A stretch of DNA of 64,000 bases, from the NCBI RefSeq assembly GCF_028369105.1, contig NZ_JAQNDO010000001.1, forward strand, positions 3,031,711 through 3,095,710. Reading direction: 5' to 3'. A model generated the notes under the pieces. The model did not search any database. It was not told the origin of the DNA and saw only the letters and a program-made list of their open reading frames with translations. This DNA is from Polyangium mundeleinium (GTDB taxonomy: Bacteria > Myxococcota_A > Polyangia > Polyangiales > Polyangiaceae). This document shows positions 47,164-57,400 of the stretch, one piece after another; within the stretch, counting starts at the first letter, position 1, and each line of letters starts with the position of its first letter. The translations under genes were made by a program, and so were the position numbers.

Positions 47164-47622
47164 GGCGCGTTTGCTGCGTGTGTCGCGCCGGACGGGGCCC
47201 CGCCTTGGAATCCGCGTGCCGCGCGCTTTGGGTGTCGTAACGAGGTTCGTCTCGCCGTGCCCGCGCACGGATCGTCCGGGCGCTCGGGCAGGGGCGATGT
47301 CTCACGCCGAGCGGGTGTGGTCAACGTGGATCGATGTTGGCCGCCTGGCCAAGGGACAGGTTCCGAGGTCCCTCGGGGAAAACCTGGCCTCCGGGCCGTC
47401 CGCGTCGTGGACGGCCCCCTCCGCGCCGGGCTTTTCGGGCCGCCGAGACCGCCGCGCCGGCGCAGACCCGCCGCCAAGCGCGTCCAGTACGGCCAGAACG
47501 GCCCGAAATTTCAACCGAATCCAGGATCCCCGTTGCGGCGCTCTGGACGGTCTTCTATTCCTGCAATTCTCGTGTACCGCCGTTCCCAACGTGCCGGTTT
47601 GCCGTCCGCGCCAAGAGGGTTG
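47164..47622. other. Divergent intergenic region with a strong hairpin
   Basis: 459 bases between two outer-membrane protein genes with no credible CDS. It holds a perfect 9-bp stem-loop (GGGCCGTCC at 47393-47401, GGACGGCCC at 47409-47417, 7-base loop). Towards the OmpA gene there is an AGAGGG ribosome site at 47613-47618. Promoters for both genes must lie here, but I see no clear -35/-10 pair. Confidence 0.55.
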
Positions 47623-49608
47623 ATGAGAACGCGACTATCGCCAAGGCTGCTGACTCTTCTGGGACTTCTCTCCGTCTCGCTCGTTCCGACTGCCGCGCTG
47701 GCCCAGGAGAGCGCCGCGGGGGGCGCCAAGGAGGGAGAGTTCTCCGTCCAGCGGTTCGAACCCGTGCCGGGCTCGAAGAACTACCTCACGGTCGCGGGCG
47801 CGCGCATGGACGCCGCGATGGGCTTCACCGCGGGCCTGATGGTGAACTACGCGAACAAACCGTTCGTCGTGAAGAGCTGTAGGGCGCAGGCGGACTGCAG
47901 CTCCCCGAACGCGCAGATCCAGGACGTCGCGGTCATCAGCGACATGTTCACGGCCGACGTGCTCGCGTCGCTGACGCCGGTGCCGGCCGTGCAGATCGGC
48001 CTGCGCCTGCCCGTGATGTACGTGAGCGGCTCGGGCATCAACCTCGACACGGGCGGGCCCGATCCGAACGGCCTCAAGGCGTTCGGCATCGGCGACGCGA
48101 CGCTCGAAGGCAAGTTCCGCTTCTACGGCGACCCGAAGAACAGCGCCGTGGTGCTCGGCGGCGCCGTGGACGTGTCGGCGCCGCTCGGGACGATCACGGC
48201 GCAGGACAAGTACATCGGGAACAGCACGCCGATCACGGCGGGCGGCCGGCTGATCTTCGACGGATCGTTCGGCGCGCTGTCGTTCGGCCTGAACCTGCGC
48301 GGCGTCTACCGCCCCGAGGCGCGGCTCGGCACGACGACGGTCGGTCCCTTCGAGTTCCGCTACGGCGCCGCGCTCGGCTACCGGGTGAGCCCGACGGTCC
48401 GCGTGATCGCCGAGGGCTTCGGCGGCACGAAGTTCAGCTCGCAGAACGGGACGAACTCGCTCGAGGTCGACGGCGCCCTCCAGATCACGCCGCTCAGCCT
48501 GCCGCTCGCCTTCACGGTCGGCGGCGGCGGCGGCGTCCTGCAAGGCGTGGGCGTGCCGCTCTTCCGCGCGCTCGGCGGCATCGCGTTCGTCGCGGAGGTC
48601 GGCGACGAGGACGGGGACGGCATCAACGACAAGGACGACAAGTGCCCGTCGATCGCCGAGGACATCGACGGCTTCGAGGACGACGACGGCTGCCTCGAAG
48701 ACGACAACGACCAGGACAAGGTCCCCGACGTCAAGGACAAGTGCCCGCTCAAGCCGGAGACGATCAACGGCCTGAATGACGACGACGGCTGTCCCGACGA
48801 GCTGCCGGATCGCGACAAGGACGGCATCGGGGACGCGGACGACAAGTGCCCCGACGACTTCGGCAAGATGCGCGTGAAGGAGTTCTACGGCTGCCCGGAC
48901 AAGGATCAGGACGGCGTCGCCGACAAGGCCGACGGCTGCCCGGATCAGCCGGAAGACACCGACGGCTTCGCCGACACCGACGGCTGCCCGGATCCGGACA
49001 ACGACGGTGACAAGATCAACGACGATCTCGACGAGTGCATCGATCAGCCGGAGGTCTACAACGGCTTCAAGGACGAGGACGGCTGCCCGGACGAGTCGCC
49101 GGACTCGGACAAGGACGGCATCCCGGACGACAAGGACAAGTGCCCGAAGCAGCCGGAGAACCTGAACGGCTTCGAGGACACGGACGGTTGCCCGGACAAG
49201 GGCCCGTCGCTCGTCACGATCACGGAGGACGACATCAAGATCCTCCAGCGCGTCGAGTTCGGCACGAACAGCGACAAGATCCAGGGCGCGACGAGCTTCG
49301 CCGTGCTCAACGCGGTCGCGAGCGTGCTCGAGATCCACAAGGAGATCTTCCTCGTGGAGGTCGCGGGCCACACGGACAACGTGGGCAAGACGGAGGAGAA
49401 CCGGGCGCTGTCGCAGAAGCGCGCGGATGCCGTGGTCAAGTACCTGATCGACAAGGGCGTCGACAAGACGCGGATCCAGGCGAAGGGCTACGGGCCCGAC
49501 AAGCCGATCGCTGACAACAAGCAGTCCGCTGGCCGCCAGAAGAACCGCCGCGTCGAGTTCAACATCCTGAAGTCGGCGAAGAAGAGCCAGGCGGCCCCCC
49601 CGCCCTGA
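47623..49608 (+). CDS. OmpA-family protein with thrombospondin type-3 repeats
   Basis: Outer-membrane protein of 661 residues. Signal peptide (cleavage near ALAQ), an N-terminal barrel-like domain (about 30-325), about six calcium-binding thrombospondin type-3 repeats rich in DxDxDG (about 329-525, for example DEDGDGINDKDDKCP), and a C-terminal OmpA peptidoglycan-binding domain (about 540-655) with VEVAGHTDNVGKTEENRALS and RRVEFNIL. It should tether the outer membrane to the cell wall. ATG 47623 has AGAGGG upstream. It is transcribed alone; a hairpin lies 12 bases after the stop. Confidence 0.93.
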   Translation: MRTRLSPRLLTLLGLLSVSLVPTAALAQESAAGGAKEGEFSVQRFEPVPGSKNYLTVAGARMDAAMGFTAGLMVNYANKPFVVKSCRAQADCSSPNAQIQDVAVISDMFTADVLASLTPVPAVQIGLRLPVMYVSGSGINLDTGGPDPNGLKAFGIGDATLEGKFRFYGDPKNSAVVLGGAVDVSAPLGTITAQDKYIGNSTPITAGGRLIFDGSFGALSFGLNLRGVYRPEARLGTTTVGPFEFRYGAALGYRVSPTVRVIAEGFGGTKFSSQNGTNSLEVDGALQITPLSLPLAFTVGGGGGVLQGVGVPLFRALGGIAFVAEVGDEDGDGINDKDDKCPSIAEDIDGFEDDDGCLEDDNDQDKVPDVKDKCPLKPETINGLNDDDGCPDELPDRDKDGIGDADDKCPDDFGKMRVKEFYGCPDKDQDGVADKADGCPDQPEDTDGFADTDGCPDPDNDGDKINDDLDECIDQPEVYNGFKDEDGCPDESPDSDKDGIPDDKDKCPKQPENLNGFEDTDGCPDKGPSLVTITEDDIKILQRVEFGTNSDKIQGATSFAVLNAVASVLEIHKEIFLVEVAGHTDNVGKTEENRALSQKRADAVVKYLIDKGVDKTRIQAKGYGPDKPIADNKQSAGRQKNRRVEFNILKSAKKSQAAPPP

Positions 49609-49619
49609 GCAGGTTCGAG

Positions 49620-49655
49620 GAGGAGCGGGGTGACGACGTCTTCACCTCGCTCCTC
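49620..49655 (+). terminator. Hairpin after the OmpA-family gene
   Basis: GAGGAGCG (49620-49627) pairs with CGCTCCTC (49648-49655) and, after one mismatch, GGTGA pairs with TCACC, leaving an 8-base loop. No T-run follows, so termination would depend on structure alone or on a factor. Confidence 0.5.
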
Positions 49656-49783
49656 GCCCCTCCCTCGCGATCTCATCTCAAAAGGAACCAAATCCCGGCT
49701 CGGGTGTCCTGGTAGAGTCTTCTCGACAGGATCGGGGGCGCGCCTGTGCCTTCGCATTCCTTTCGATGTGGAGGCACCCCAGG

Positions 49784-52700
49784 ATGTCCTCGTACCGCGC
49801 TCGTCCGCGCCTCGCCCTCGTGGTGCTGGCGTTTTTTGCCCTGGTTTGTCCGGGGCTGCTCACCGCGTGTCGTGAACTGGAGCGCCCGCTCCTGCCACGA
49901 TCCCAAACCTGGGCCGAGCTGCGGACGGTCCGCCGCGACGTCCTGGTCGCGCCGCCCGGCGAGCCAGAACGGCCTCCGTACCCACGCGAAAGGCTCGTGG
50001 ACGGCGAGGTGGTGCGGGTGCAGCAAGACGGGCTCGCGTGGCTCCGGCGCGATGGCGGCGCGACGCTGCTCATCCGAGGCCCTGCGGAGCTCGTCCTCCA
50101 CGCCGACGTGATCGACATCAAGCACGGGCGCGTCTTCGTGGACACGCCCGCGACGATCACGACCGAGCTGCGAACGCCGACCGGGCCGCTGCACCTCGCG
50201 CACGTGCGGGCGAGCATCGACGTGGCGCAGAAGGACGGCGCGTCGGACGTGTACGTGCTCGCTGGCGAGGTCCGCACGGATGGCGCGGCGCGCGCGACGG
50301 CGGGCGAGCGGCTCACGCTCGAACCGCACAAGGGAGAGCCGACGGCGAAGACGTCGCCGGTGCTCACGTGGGAGGACTGGACGGGCGGCCTCGCCACGAC
50401 GGATCGCTCCGCCGAACCTTCGCCGTACGGCGTGGGTACGGTGGGCGCACGTCGCCCGGGCGAGCAAGGCGCGCCGCGCTTCCCGCTCGCGATCCAGAGG
50501 CTCGACGTGCGGGTGTCGATCCAGGAGGACTTCGCGATCACCGAGGTCGACGAGGTCTTCTTCAACCCGAGCTCGGCGACGGTCGAGGGCGTGTATCGGT
50601 TCCGCACACCCGCGGGCGCGACGCTGCACAAGTTCGGCGTGGATCGCGACGGCGTGGTGTTCTGGGGGTACGTCAAGGAGAAGCAGGCCGCCGCCGCGCA
50701 GTACCAGGCGAATGTCTACGAGGGTAGCAAGGAGGATCCGGCGCTGCTCGAGTGGGAGGCGCCGGGCGTGTACAAGGCGCGGCTCTACCCGCTGTTGCCC
50801 GGACAATCGCGTCGCGTCGTGGTGCGTTACGCCGAGTGGCTCGGACGCACGGGCGCGCGCGGTGAACGCCGGCTCTACGTGTACCCGATGGCGGCCGAGG
50901 GCGCCGAGGGGTCGCTCCCGCACATCGAGGAGCTGACGGCGACGATCGATCTCGCGCGGGCCGGCGCGCGCGAGGTGCGCACGGGCATGAGCGGCGTGCG
51001 CGAGGGCGGGACGATCACGGTGCGCGCGCAGGATTTCGTGCCGAGGGCCGATCTCGCGATCGAGCTCTTCGACGACGGCCTCGTCGCGCCGCGCGGCTAC
51101 ACGGCGCAGCACACGATGGATCTCGAGACGGTGCCGCCTTCGGAGCGCGCGGACGCGATGCAACGCGCGAAGACGGAGGCCGACTACGTCATCGTACCGG
51201 TGCGATCCGCCGACGTGCCGCTCGCGAAGGGCGGGCTCGATCTGGCGATCGTGATCGACACGTCGGCCGCGACGGACGCGCCGTCGCTCGCGATCGCACG
51301 CGCGACGACGGCGGCGCTCCTCGCGCACCTCGGCAAGGACGATCGGGTGGGCGTGTTCGGCGGGGACACGTCGCTCGTGCCGGTCGTGCCGGGCAGGGAG
51401 GGGCTTGCGCCGATCGACGAGGCGGGGCGGCGCGAAGTGCTGGCGCGGATGTCGCGCATCGAGCGAGGTGGCGCGACGGATCTCGGGTCGATGTTGAGCC
51501 AGGCCGCGGCGCTGCTCGATCCGGCGCGGCGCGGCGCGGTGGTGTACGTCGGCGACGGCGCGCCCACGGTCGGCGAGCTCAGGCTGCAGGAGCTGCGCGA
51601 TCGGATGGCGAAGTTGCCGCGGCCGGTGCGGATGTTCGGCGTGGGCGTGGGCGACGAGGCGGACATGGCGCTGCTCGAAGGCCTCGCGCGGGGCGGGTTT
51701 GCCGAGCGCGTGGCCGACGCAAACGCGGCGGCGCGCGTGGCGCTCCGGCTGCTCGAACATGCAGAGCGTCCGGTTTGGCTGGGCGCGCAGGTGGATCTCG
51801 GGCCGACGGTCGAGCGCATTTTCCCGCGGGATCTCGGCGCGCTTGTGGCAGACGAGAGCATCGCGGTGATCGGCCGCGTGACGTCGGCCGGGCTGCCGAC
51901 ATCGGTCTCGCTGACGGGGCCCGCGGGTACGGTCAAGACGAACCTGCAGGTCACGCGGATCGAGGACGAGGGCGATCTGCGGCGTCGCTGGGCGGAAGGG
52001 CGCCTCTTGCAGATGATGGCCGAGGCGACGGGGCGCGCGGCGATGGTGGATCTCGGCTCGCGGCACGCGATCATCACGCCGGTCACGTCGCTCTACGTGC
52101 CGACGAAGAACGAGATGACGCCGGAGGAGCGCGCGGAGCTCGAGCGCAAGAAGGGCATGGCGCGCAGCCTCGTCGAGACGAAGCGGCGGATGGGCTGGAC
52201 GCCGATCATCAAGGCGGACGTCGACGACGAAGAAGAGGAGAACGGGATCGCAGCCGTGGAGGTCGCTGCCGCGCCCAACGCCGACAACAAGGAAGGTGGC
52301 ACGGGCACGCGCGCGAAGGGCGAAGAGGGATCCATGGGGAACCCGGTGACGCGCGCCACGGGCAACCGCTACGGCGTGCAAGGGCCGCAGGACAACGCCG
52401 ATCCGCACATCGCGCGACAAGCCGCGCTGCGCGACGCGGCCGAGTTCGGGATGATCGGCATGCTGAACACGGGCGCGGGCGGTGATCCGAACGCGCCGAC
52501 GGCGCCGTGGGGGCGCGACGACTCGCTCGCGAGGGATCAGAGCTCCGCAGCCGGCAACCAGTGGGGCAGCGCGATCGGCGACGGGTTCGGCGCGGGGGGC
52601 CTCGGGCTCTCGGGTGTCGCCGAAGGTGGCGGCGGACGAGGCGAGGGGATCGGGCTCGGTTCCATCGGGACCATCGGGCACGGGGCTGGCACGGGCACGG

Positions 52701-54421
52701 GGCAAGGGTTTGGCTCGGGGCAGGGCCGGCTCGGCGGACAGCACAAGAGCGCGCCGCCGAAGATCATGGAGGCGCCGATCGCAATGCCGAGCGCCGCGGC
52801 GACGGCTGCGCCGGTGGCACCTGCACGGCAGGCCGAGACGAAGCCGTCGTCCGGGTTCTTCACGAAGCAGTCGAATGCTCCGGGGGATCCGCTTGCAGGC
52901 GGCGACCTCAGCGGCAAGGCGTCCGCCGGGGAGGACATCCCCAAGGCCGATGAGGCACAGAAGCCCGAGGAGAAGGCCAAGCGCACCTCCAGCCTCACGG
53001 GCACGACGATCGTGGTGCACGTGGGCGACGTGCCGCATCAGGCGTCGCCGTGCAGCGGCGCCGCGCTCGTTCCGTTCGAGGAGCGCGTGGGCTTGTGGCG
53101 TGAGCGGTTCGGGCGCGTCGCGGGCAACGCGCAGGGCGTGCGATCGGTCTACCGCGCTGCGCTTTCGGCGTGCGAGGCGCCGACGTGGCGGGAGAGGTCG
53201 AAGCTCGTGTCGCTCATGCTCGACGCGATGCCGTCGATCGCCGCGAAGGTGTCGCTCTGGCGCGTGATGTTCACGGATCTCGGCGTGGCCGACGCGCTCT
53301 ACCGCGGGATCCTCGCGCGGGTGCGCACGGCGCAGGAGATGCGCGAGCTGCACGCGGCGCTCGGCCTGAAGACGATGGATCCGAGCCTCCTGGAGAAGCT
53401 CATCAAGGATACGAAGTCTCCCGACGAGCGGGTGAAGAAGGTGCGGGAGCTCGTGGCGCAGTGGCCGGACGATTTCGCGCTCGCGCTGCGCCTGCTCGAC
53501 ATGCTGGAGGACGCGTCGGACGACGCGGGCGCGCGTGAACTCGGCCGGACTTTGCGATCGAGGCCCGACGCGGACGCGCGGGTGCGGACCGCGGTCGGCG
53601 AGCTCTACATGCGCCTCGCGGCGAAGGAGGCCGACGCAGGCAAGAAGGCCGCGTACGAGGCCGAGGCGCGCCGGTCGTTCGGCGAGATCGTGGAGTTTGC
53701 TCCCGATGATCCGGTCGCGCGGCGCAGGCTCGGCGATCTTTTGAGGGCCCACGGTTGGTACGCGGACGCGGCGCGGCAATACGAGACGCTGGCGCGGCTC
53801 GCGCCCGACGACACGAGCGTCTCGCTCCTGCTCGCGGCCGCCGCCGAGGGCATGGGCAAGCTCGAAGAGGCGATCAAGTGGTCCGAGAAGGGCGGCGCGG
53901 CCGGGGCACCCGACGCGGAGCAGAGCCCGGCCGTGACGGCGCGCGCGTTCGCGGCGACGTACCTCGCGTGGGGCCGGCTCCTCGCGCAGAAGAACGGCAA
54001 GAAGGACGAGGAGCAGACGCTGCGCGCGCGGCTCCTGCGGGTGATCTCGACCGAACGCGCGGCCGGCAAGGCGCCGCGCGGAGCGCGGGTCTCGCTGACG
54101 TGGTCACACCCCGAGTTCCACCCGTCGCTCTGGACGAACGGGCTCGGCACGCAGATGCCGGCGCCGGAAGGCGATGTGACGCTGGGCATCGCGCAGGCGC
54201 TCCTGCCGATGCGCCCCGACGCACGCGTGGAGGTGCGTCTCGAAGGCGAGGATGTGGAGCACGCCGCGCGGCTCGGCGCGGAGGCGATCCTGACGATCGT
54301 CTTCGACGAAGGGGAGGACGGCGAGACCATCGTGAAGCAATCGATCCGCTTCGCGCGCGGCGGCAAGCCGGTGCGCGCGTTCGCCATCTCGAAGGGTGAG
54401 GCCCGGGAGGTCGAGCCGTGA
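49784..54421 (+). CDS. Giant FecR-VIT-VWA-TPR lipoprotein
   Basis: Lipoprotein of 1545 residues (LLTAC, Cys29). Order: FecR-like beta domain (about 60-190), VIT domain (about 230-350, VSIQEDFAITEVDEVFFNPS), von Willebrand A domain (about 483-660), a long Gly/Pro-rich disordered region (about 885-1070), then TPR-like helices (about 1250-1370) and a C-terminal beta domain. The VWA metal-ion site reads DTSAA rather than DxSxS, so metal binding may be lost. VIT plus VWA usually means protein-protein adhesion; here it is exposed in the periplasm or at the surface. ATG 49784 is preferred over 49766 because GGAGG lies nine bases before it. It overlaps the next, homologous gene by four bases (GTGA). 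Confidence 0.85.
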   Translation: MSSYRARPRLALVVLAFFALVCPGLLTACRELERPLLPRSQTWAELRTVRRDVLVAPPGEPERPPYPRERLVDGEVVRVQQDGLAWLRRDGGATLLIRGPAELVLHADVIDIKHGRVFVDTPATITTELRTPTGPLHLAHVRASIDVAQKDGASDVYVLAGEVRTDGAARATAGERLTLEPHKGEPTAKTSPVLTWEDWTGGLATTDRSAEPSPYGVGTVGARRPGEQGAPRFPLAIQRLDVRVSIQEDFAITEVDEVFFNPSSATVEGVYRFRTPAGATLHKFGVDRDGVVFWGYVKEKQAAAAQYQANVYEGSKEDPALLEWEAPGVYKARLYPLLPGQSRRVVVRYAEWLGRTGARGERRLYVYPMAAEGAEGSLPHIEELTATIDLARAGAREVRTGMSGVREGGTITVRAQDFVPRADLAIELFDDGLVAPRGYTAQHTMDLETVPPSERADAMQRAKTEADYVIVPVRSADVPLAKGGLDLAIVIDTSAATDAPSLAIARATTAALLAHLGKDDRVGVFGGDTSLVPVVPGREGLAPIDEAGRREVLARMSRIERGGATDLGSMLSQAAALLDPARRGAVVYVGDGAPTVGELRLQELRDRMAKLPRPVRMFGVGVGDEADMALLEGLARGGFAERVADANAAARVALRLLEHAERPVWLGAQVDLGPTVERIFPRDLGALVADESIAVIGRVTSAGLPTSVSLTGPAGTVKTNLQVTRIEDEGDLRRRWAEGRLLQMMAEATGRAAMVDLGSRHAIITPVTSLYVPTKNEMTPEERAELERKKGMARSLVETKRRMGWTPIIKADVDDEEEENGIAAVEVAAAPNADNKEGGTGTRAKGEEGSMGNPVTRATGNRYGVQGPQDNADPHIARQAALRDAAEFGMIGMLNTGAGGDPNAPTAPWGRDDSLARDQSSAAGNQWGSAIGDGFGAGGLGLSGVAEGGGGRGEGIGLGSIGTIGHGAGTGTGQGFGSGQGRLGGQHKSAPPKIMEAPIAMPSAAATAAPVAPARQAETKPSSGFFTKQSNAPGDPLAGGDLSGKASAGEDIPKADEAQKPEEKAKRTSSLTGTTIVVHVGDVPHQASPCSGAALVPFEERVGLWRERFGRVAGNAQGVRSVYRAALSACEAPTWRERSKLVSLMLDAMPSIAAKVSLWRVMFTDLGVADALYRGILARVRTAQEMRELHAALGLKTMDPSLLEKLIKDTKSPDERVKKVRELVAQWPDDFALALRLLDMLEDASDDAGARELGRTLRSRPDADARVRTAVGELYMRLAAKEADAGKKAAYEAEARRSFGEIVEFAPDDPVARRRLGDLLRAHGWYADAARQYETLARLAPDDTSVSLLLAAAAEGMGKLEEAIKWSEKGGAAGAPDAEQSPAVTARAFAATYLAWGRLLAQKNGKKDEEQTLRARLLRVISTERAAGKAPRGARVSLTWSHPEFHPSLWTNGLGTQMPAPEGDVTLGIAQALLPMRPDARVEVRLEGEDVEHAARLGAEAILTIVFDEGEDGETIVKQSIRFARGGKPVRAFAISKGEAREVEP

Positions 54422-57400
54422 GCGACGAGCGACGAGAAGAGCAAGACGTGACGAGCACGCCCACAGGCGAAGCGACCGCGACGGCCGGAGAAGGAGCCGT
54501 TCGTCCCGAAGAACCCACGGCCGGCCCAGAGGAAAGCGCGAGCGCGAGCAAAAGCGGAGACGAAACCGCGAGCGCAGGCGGCAGCGGAAGCGGAGACGAT
54601 CGCGGCCGTGGAGGCGGAGACGGAAGCGGCGGCGGAAGCGACAACGACGATGACGACGACGATGATGACGACGATGCGCCCGCGGCCGCTGCGCCCGAGC
54701 CTCCGCGCGCGAACGAGCGCCGGATCGTCGTAGTCACGCGCGGCGAGAAGCTCGACACGGCCGAGTGGTTGCCCGTGAGTGATCCACGCGCGCAGGAGCA
54801 GATCCGGCGGACCCCGCCTCCGCCCCTGCCGCCCCAAGGTGGGAGCATCCCGCCCGCGCTCTTCGCGATCGTGAGCTCGATCGTGGTCATCCTCGTGACC
54901 GTCGTCCTCCTGCGCGGCCAAGGTGAGCGGAAGCCGAGCCAGCCGCTCGTGCCGACGGTGGCCGATCTGCAAGCGGTGCACGCCTCGGTGACCGCCGCGG
55001 GCGCGCCCGTGCACAAGACGCGGCGGCTCTCCGAGGGAGATGTCGTCAAGACCGACACGGACGGCCGCGCGCGCCTGCGCCTCGATGACGGCACGGGCCT
55101 CGTGCTCGATCGCTCGACGAGCCTGCGCATCACGCAGAAGGGCGTGGCGCTCGAACACGGGCGCATCTTCGTGCAAGGTGCGCTCGGCGCGCGGACCGAG
55201 ATCGAGCTCGGCGAGGCGACGGGCATCGTCAGCGGCGCGAACACCGGCATCGAGCGCTCGCGCGAGCGCCCGGCGAGCGCGAAGCTCTACGCAGCGACCG
55301 AGGAGATCACGGTGCGCGCGGGCGGCGCCGAGAAGACGGTGCGCGCGGGCGAGACGGCCACCGTGGACGGCAGCAAGGTCGAGATCGCGCCCGAGCGCGG
55401 CTACGACGACTGGACTGGCGGGATGGCCGCGCCGTGGGGCGCGAAGGGCGCGCCGCGGAGGGCCGTGGGTGAGCTATGGGGTCGGCCGGACAAACCCGGA
55501 GACGCCGGCTCGCCGCTCACGATCCGCGCGCACGACGTGGAAGCGACCGTCGCGCGGGAGCTCGCCGAGACCGAGGTGCGGACGACGTTCTTCAACGCTG
55601 GCAGCACCTCCGTGACGGGCGACTATCGCCTTGCGATCCCGCCGGGCGCGATCGTGGCGCGTTTCGCCTCGGTGCGCGGCGGCAACACGAACGAGGGCCA
55701 CATTGCGCTCGCCACGCGCGACGCGCGCGGCAACTCCGGATCGGGCGGCGAGGTGCTCGAGTGGGCCGGCGAAGGCTGGGTCCGCGCGACGATCCCGAGC
55801 ATCTCGCCCGGCGCGACGGTGCAGGTGATCGTCCGGTACGTCGAGTGGCTCTCGCCGCGGCCGAAGGGCGACGGGAACTGGGTCGTGCAGTACCGCTACC
55901 CGATGGTCTCGGACGCCGCGCCTCCTCTCATCGGCGAGTTTTCCGCGAAGATCGACGCGACGCAGTCGAGCCCGAAGTCGATCGGCGCAGGGCTCGGCGC
56001 GCGCGTGACGGGCAGCACCGTCGAGGTGCGGCGGCCCGATTATCGGCCGACCGCGGACCTCGTGGTGGACGTCGCGATCGAGCCCTCGTCGTCACCCGCG
56101 CGACTCTTCGTGGCGCCGCCCTTCGAGGGAGACGAGGACGATCCGGCCTCGACGATCCTCGTGCGCACCGAGGTGCCCGAGGCGCGCGCCGAGGACGGGG
56201 TCACGCTCGCGCTCGTGCTCGATGTCTCGTCGAGCGTGGAGCCGGCGCTGCTCGACGCCGAGCGTGCGCTCGTCGACGCGGTGCTCTCGGGCCTCGGGGC
56301 GCGCGACAAGGTGGTCGTGCTGGCCGCCGATCAGACCGTGCACCCCCTCGGCCCGGCCGCGATCGGCCCGGTGGACGATGCGCGCCGCAAGGCGATCCGC
56401 GAGGCGCTCGGGCAGATCTCGACGGGCGGCGCGACGGATCTCGGCCGCGCCCTCGAAGCCGGCGCGGACGCGCTCCCGGCCGACGCGCCGGCGGGCATGG
56501 TGATCTACGTGGGCGACGGCTGGCCGACCGTTGGAGATCCAACAGTTGATCGGATCCAGGCGCGGCTCGCGCGCCGGCAGGGCGGGGCGCCGCGCCTGGG
56601 TGCCGTGGGCGTCGGGCCGCTCGTGAACCGCTTCGCGCTCGCGAGCCTGGTGCGCGGCTCGGGGCCGCTGCTCGAGATCGCGGACACGACCGACGCCGCG
56701 CGCGTCGCGACCGAGCTCATCTCGGAGGCGCTCCAGCCTGCGGTGGCGGGCGTCGAGGTCGTGTTCGGGACCGAGGTCGATCGCATCTACCCGCGCTCGG
56801 CTCGGGCGATCACGGCCGGCGAGACGGTCTTCGCGGTGGGCCGCGTGCGCGGAGATCCACCGCGCTCGATCACGCTCCGGTACCGGGACGCGCGTGGCGT
56901 GCACGAGGAGAAGAGGCCTGTCGTCGTGGAGCGTGCGCTCCGCGAGCAGGACGTGGCGCGGCGCTGGGCCGCGGCGCGCGTCGAGGAGATCGCGCTGAAG
57001 GGCAAGGGGCGGGAGGCCGCGACCGACGTCGCTCTGCGCGCCGGCCTGCTCACGCCGTGGACCGGCTTCGTGATCGGCGGCCCGCGCGTCTACGCGCCGT
57101 CGCTCCTGCAGACGCGCATCCTCGACCTCTCGGCCGGACCCGAGTCCGGCTTCTCGGCGGCGTTTGCCACGCCGCGCGCGGCGGCCGGGACGCTCATGAA
57201 CGTCCCGCAGGAGACCGAGTCGGCCGAGGACAAGGACGACGAGGCCGCCTACAAGGCCGCGGTGGCCGAGGCCGCAGCGAGGCTCCTCGACGAGGCGGGC
57301 CCCTCGGTCCGCGCGTGCCGCGACTCGCGCGCAGCACTCCGGCCCGAGCTCTCGGGCAAACTCGACGTGAACTTCTCGATCGACGGCGAGGGCCGCGCCG

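Noticed and set aside
49673-53779. A 1368-residue open frame antisense to the first VIT/VWA gene
   Set aside because: Translation is Arg/His-rich with no domains, whereas the opposite strand encodes clear VIT, VWA and TPR domains. Long antisense frames are common at this G+C because stops are rare.
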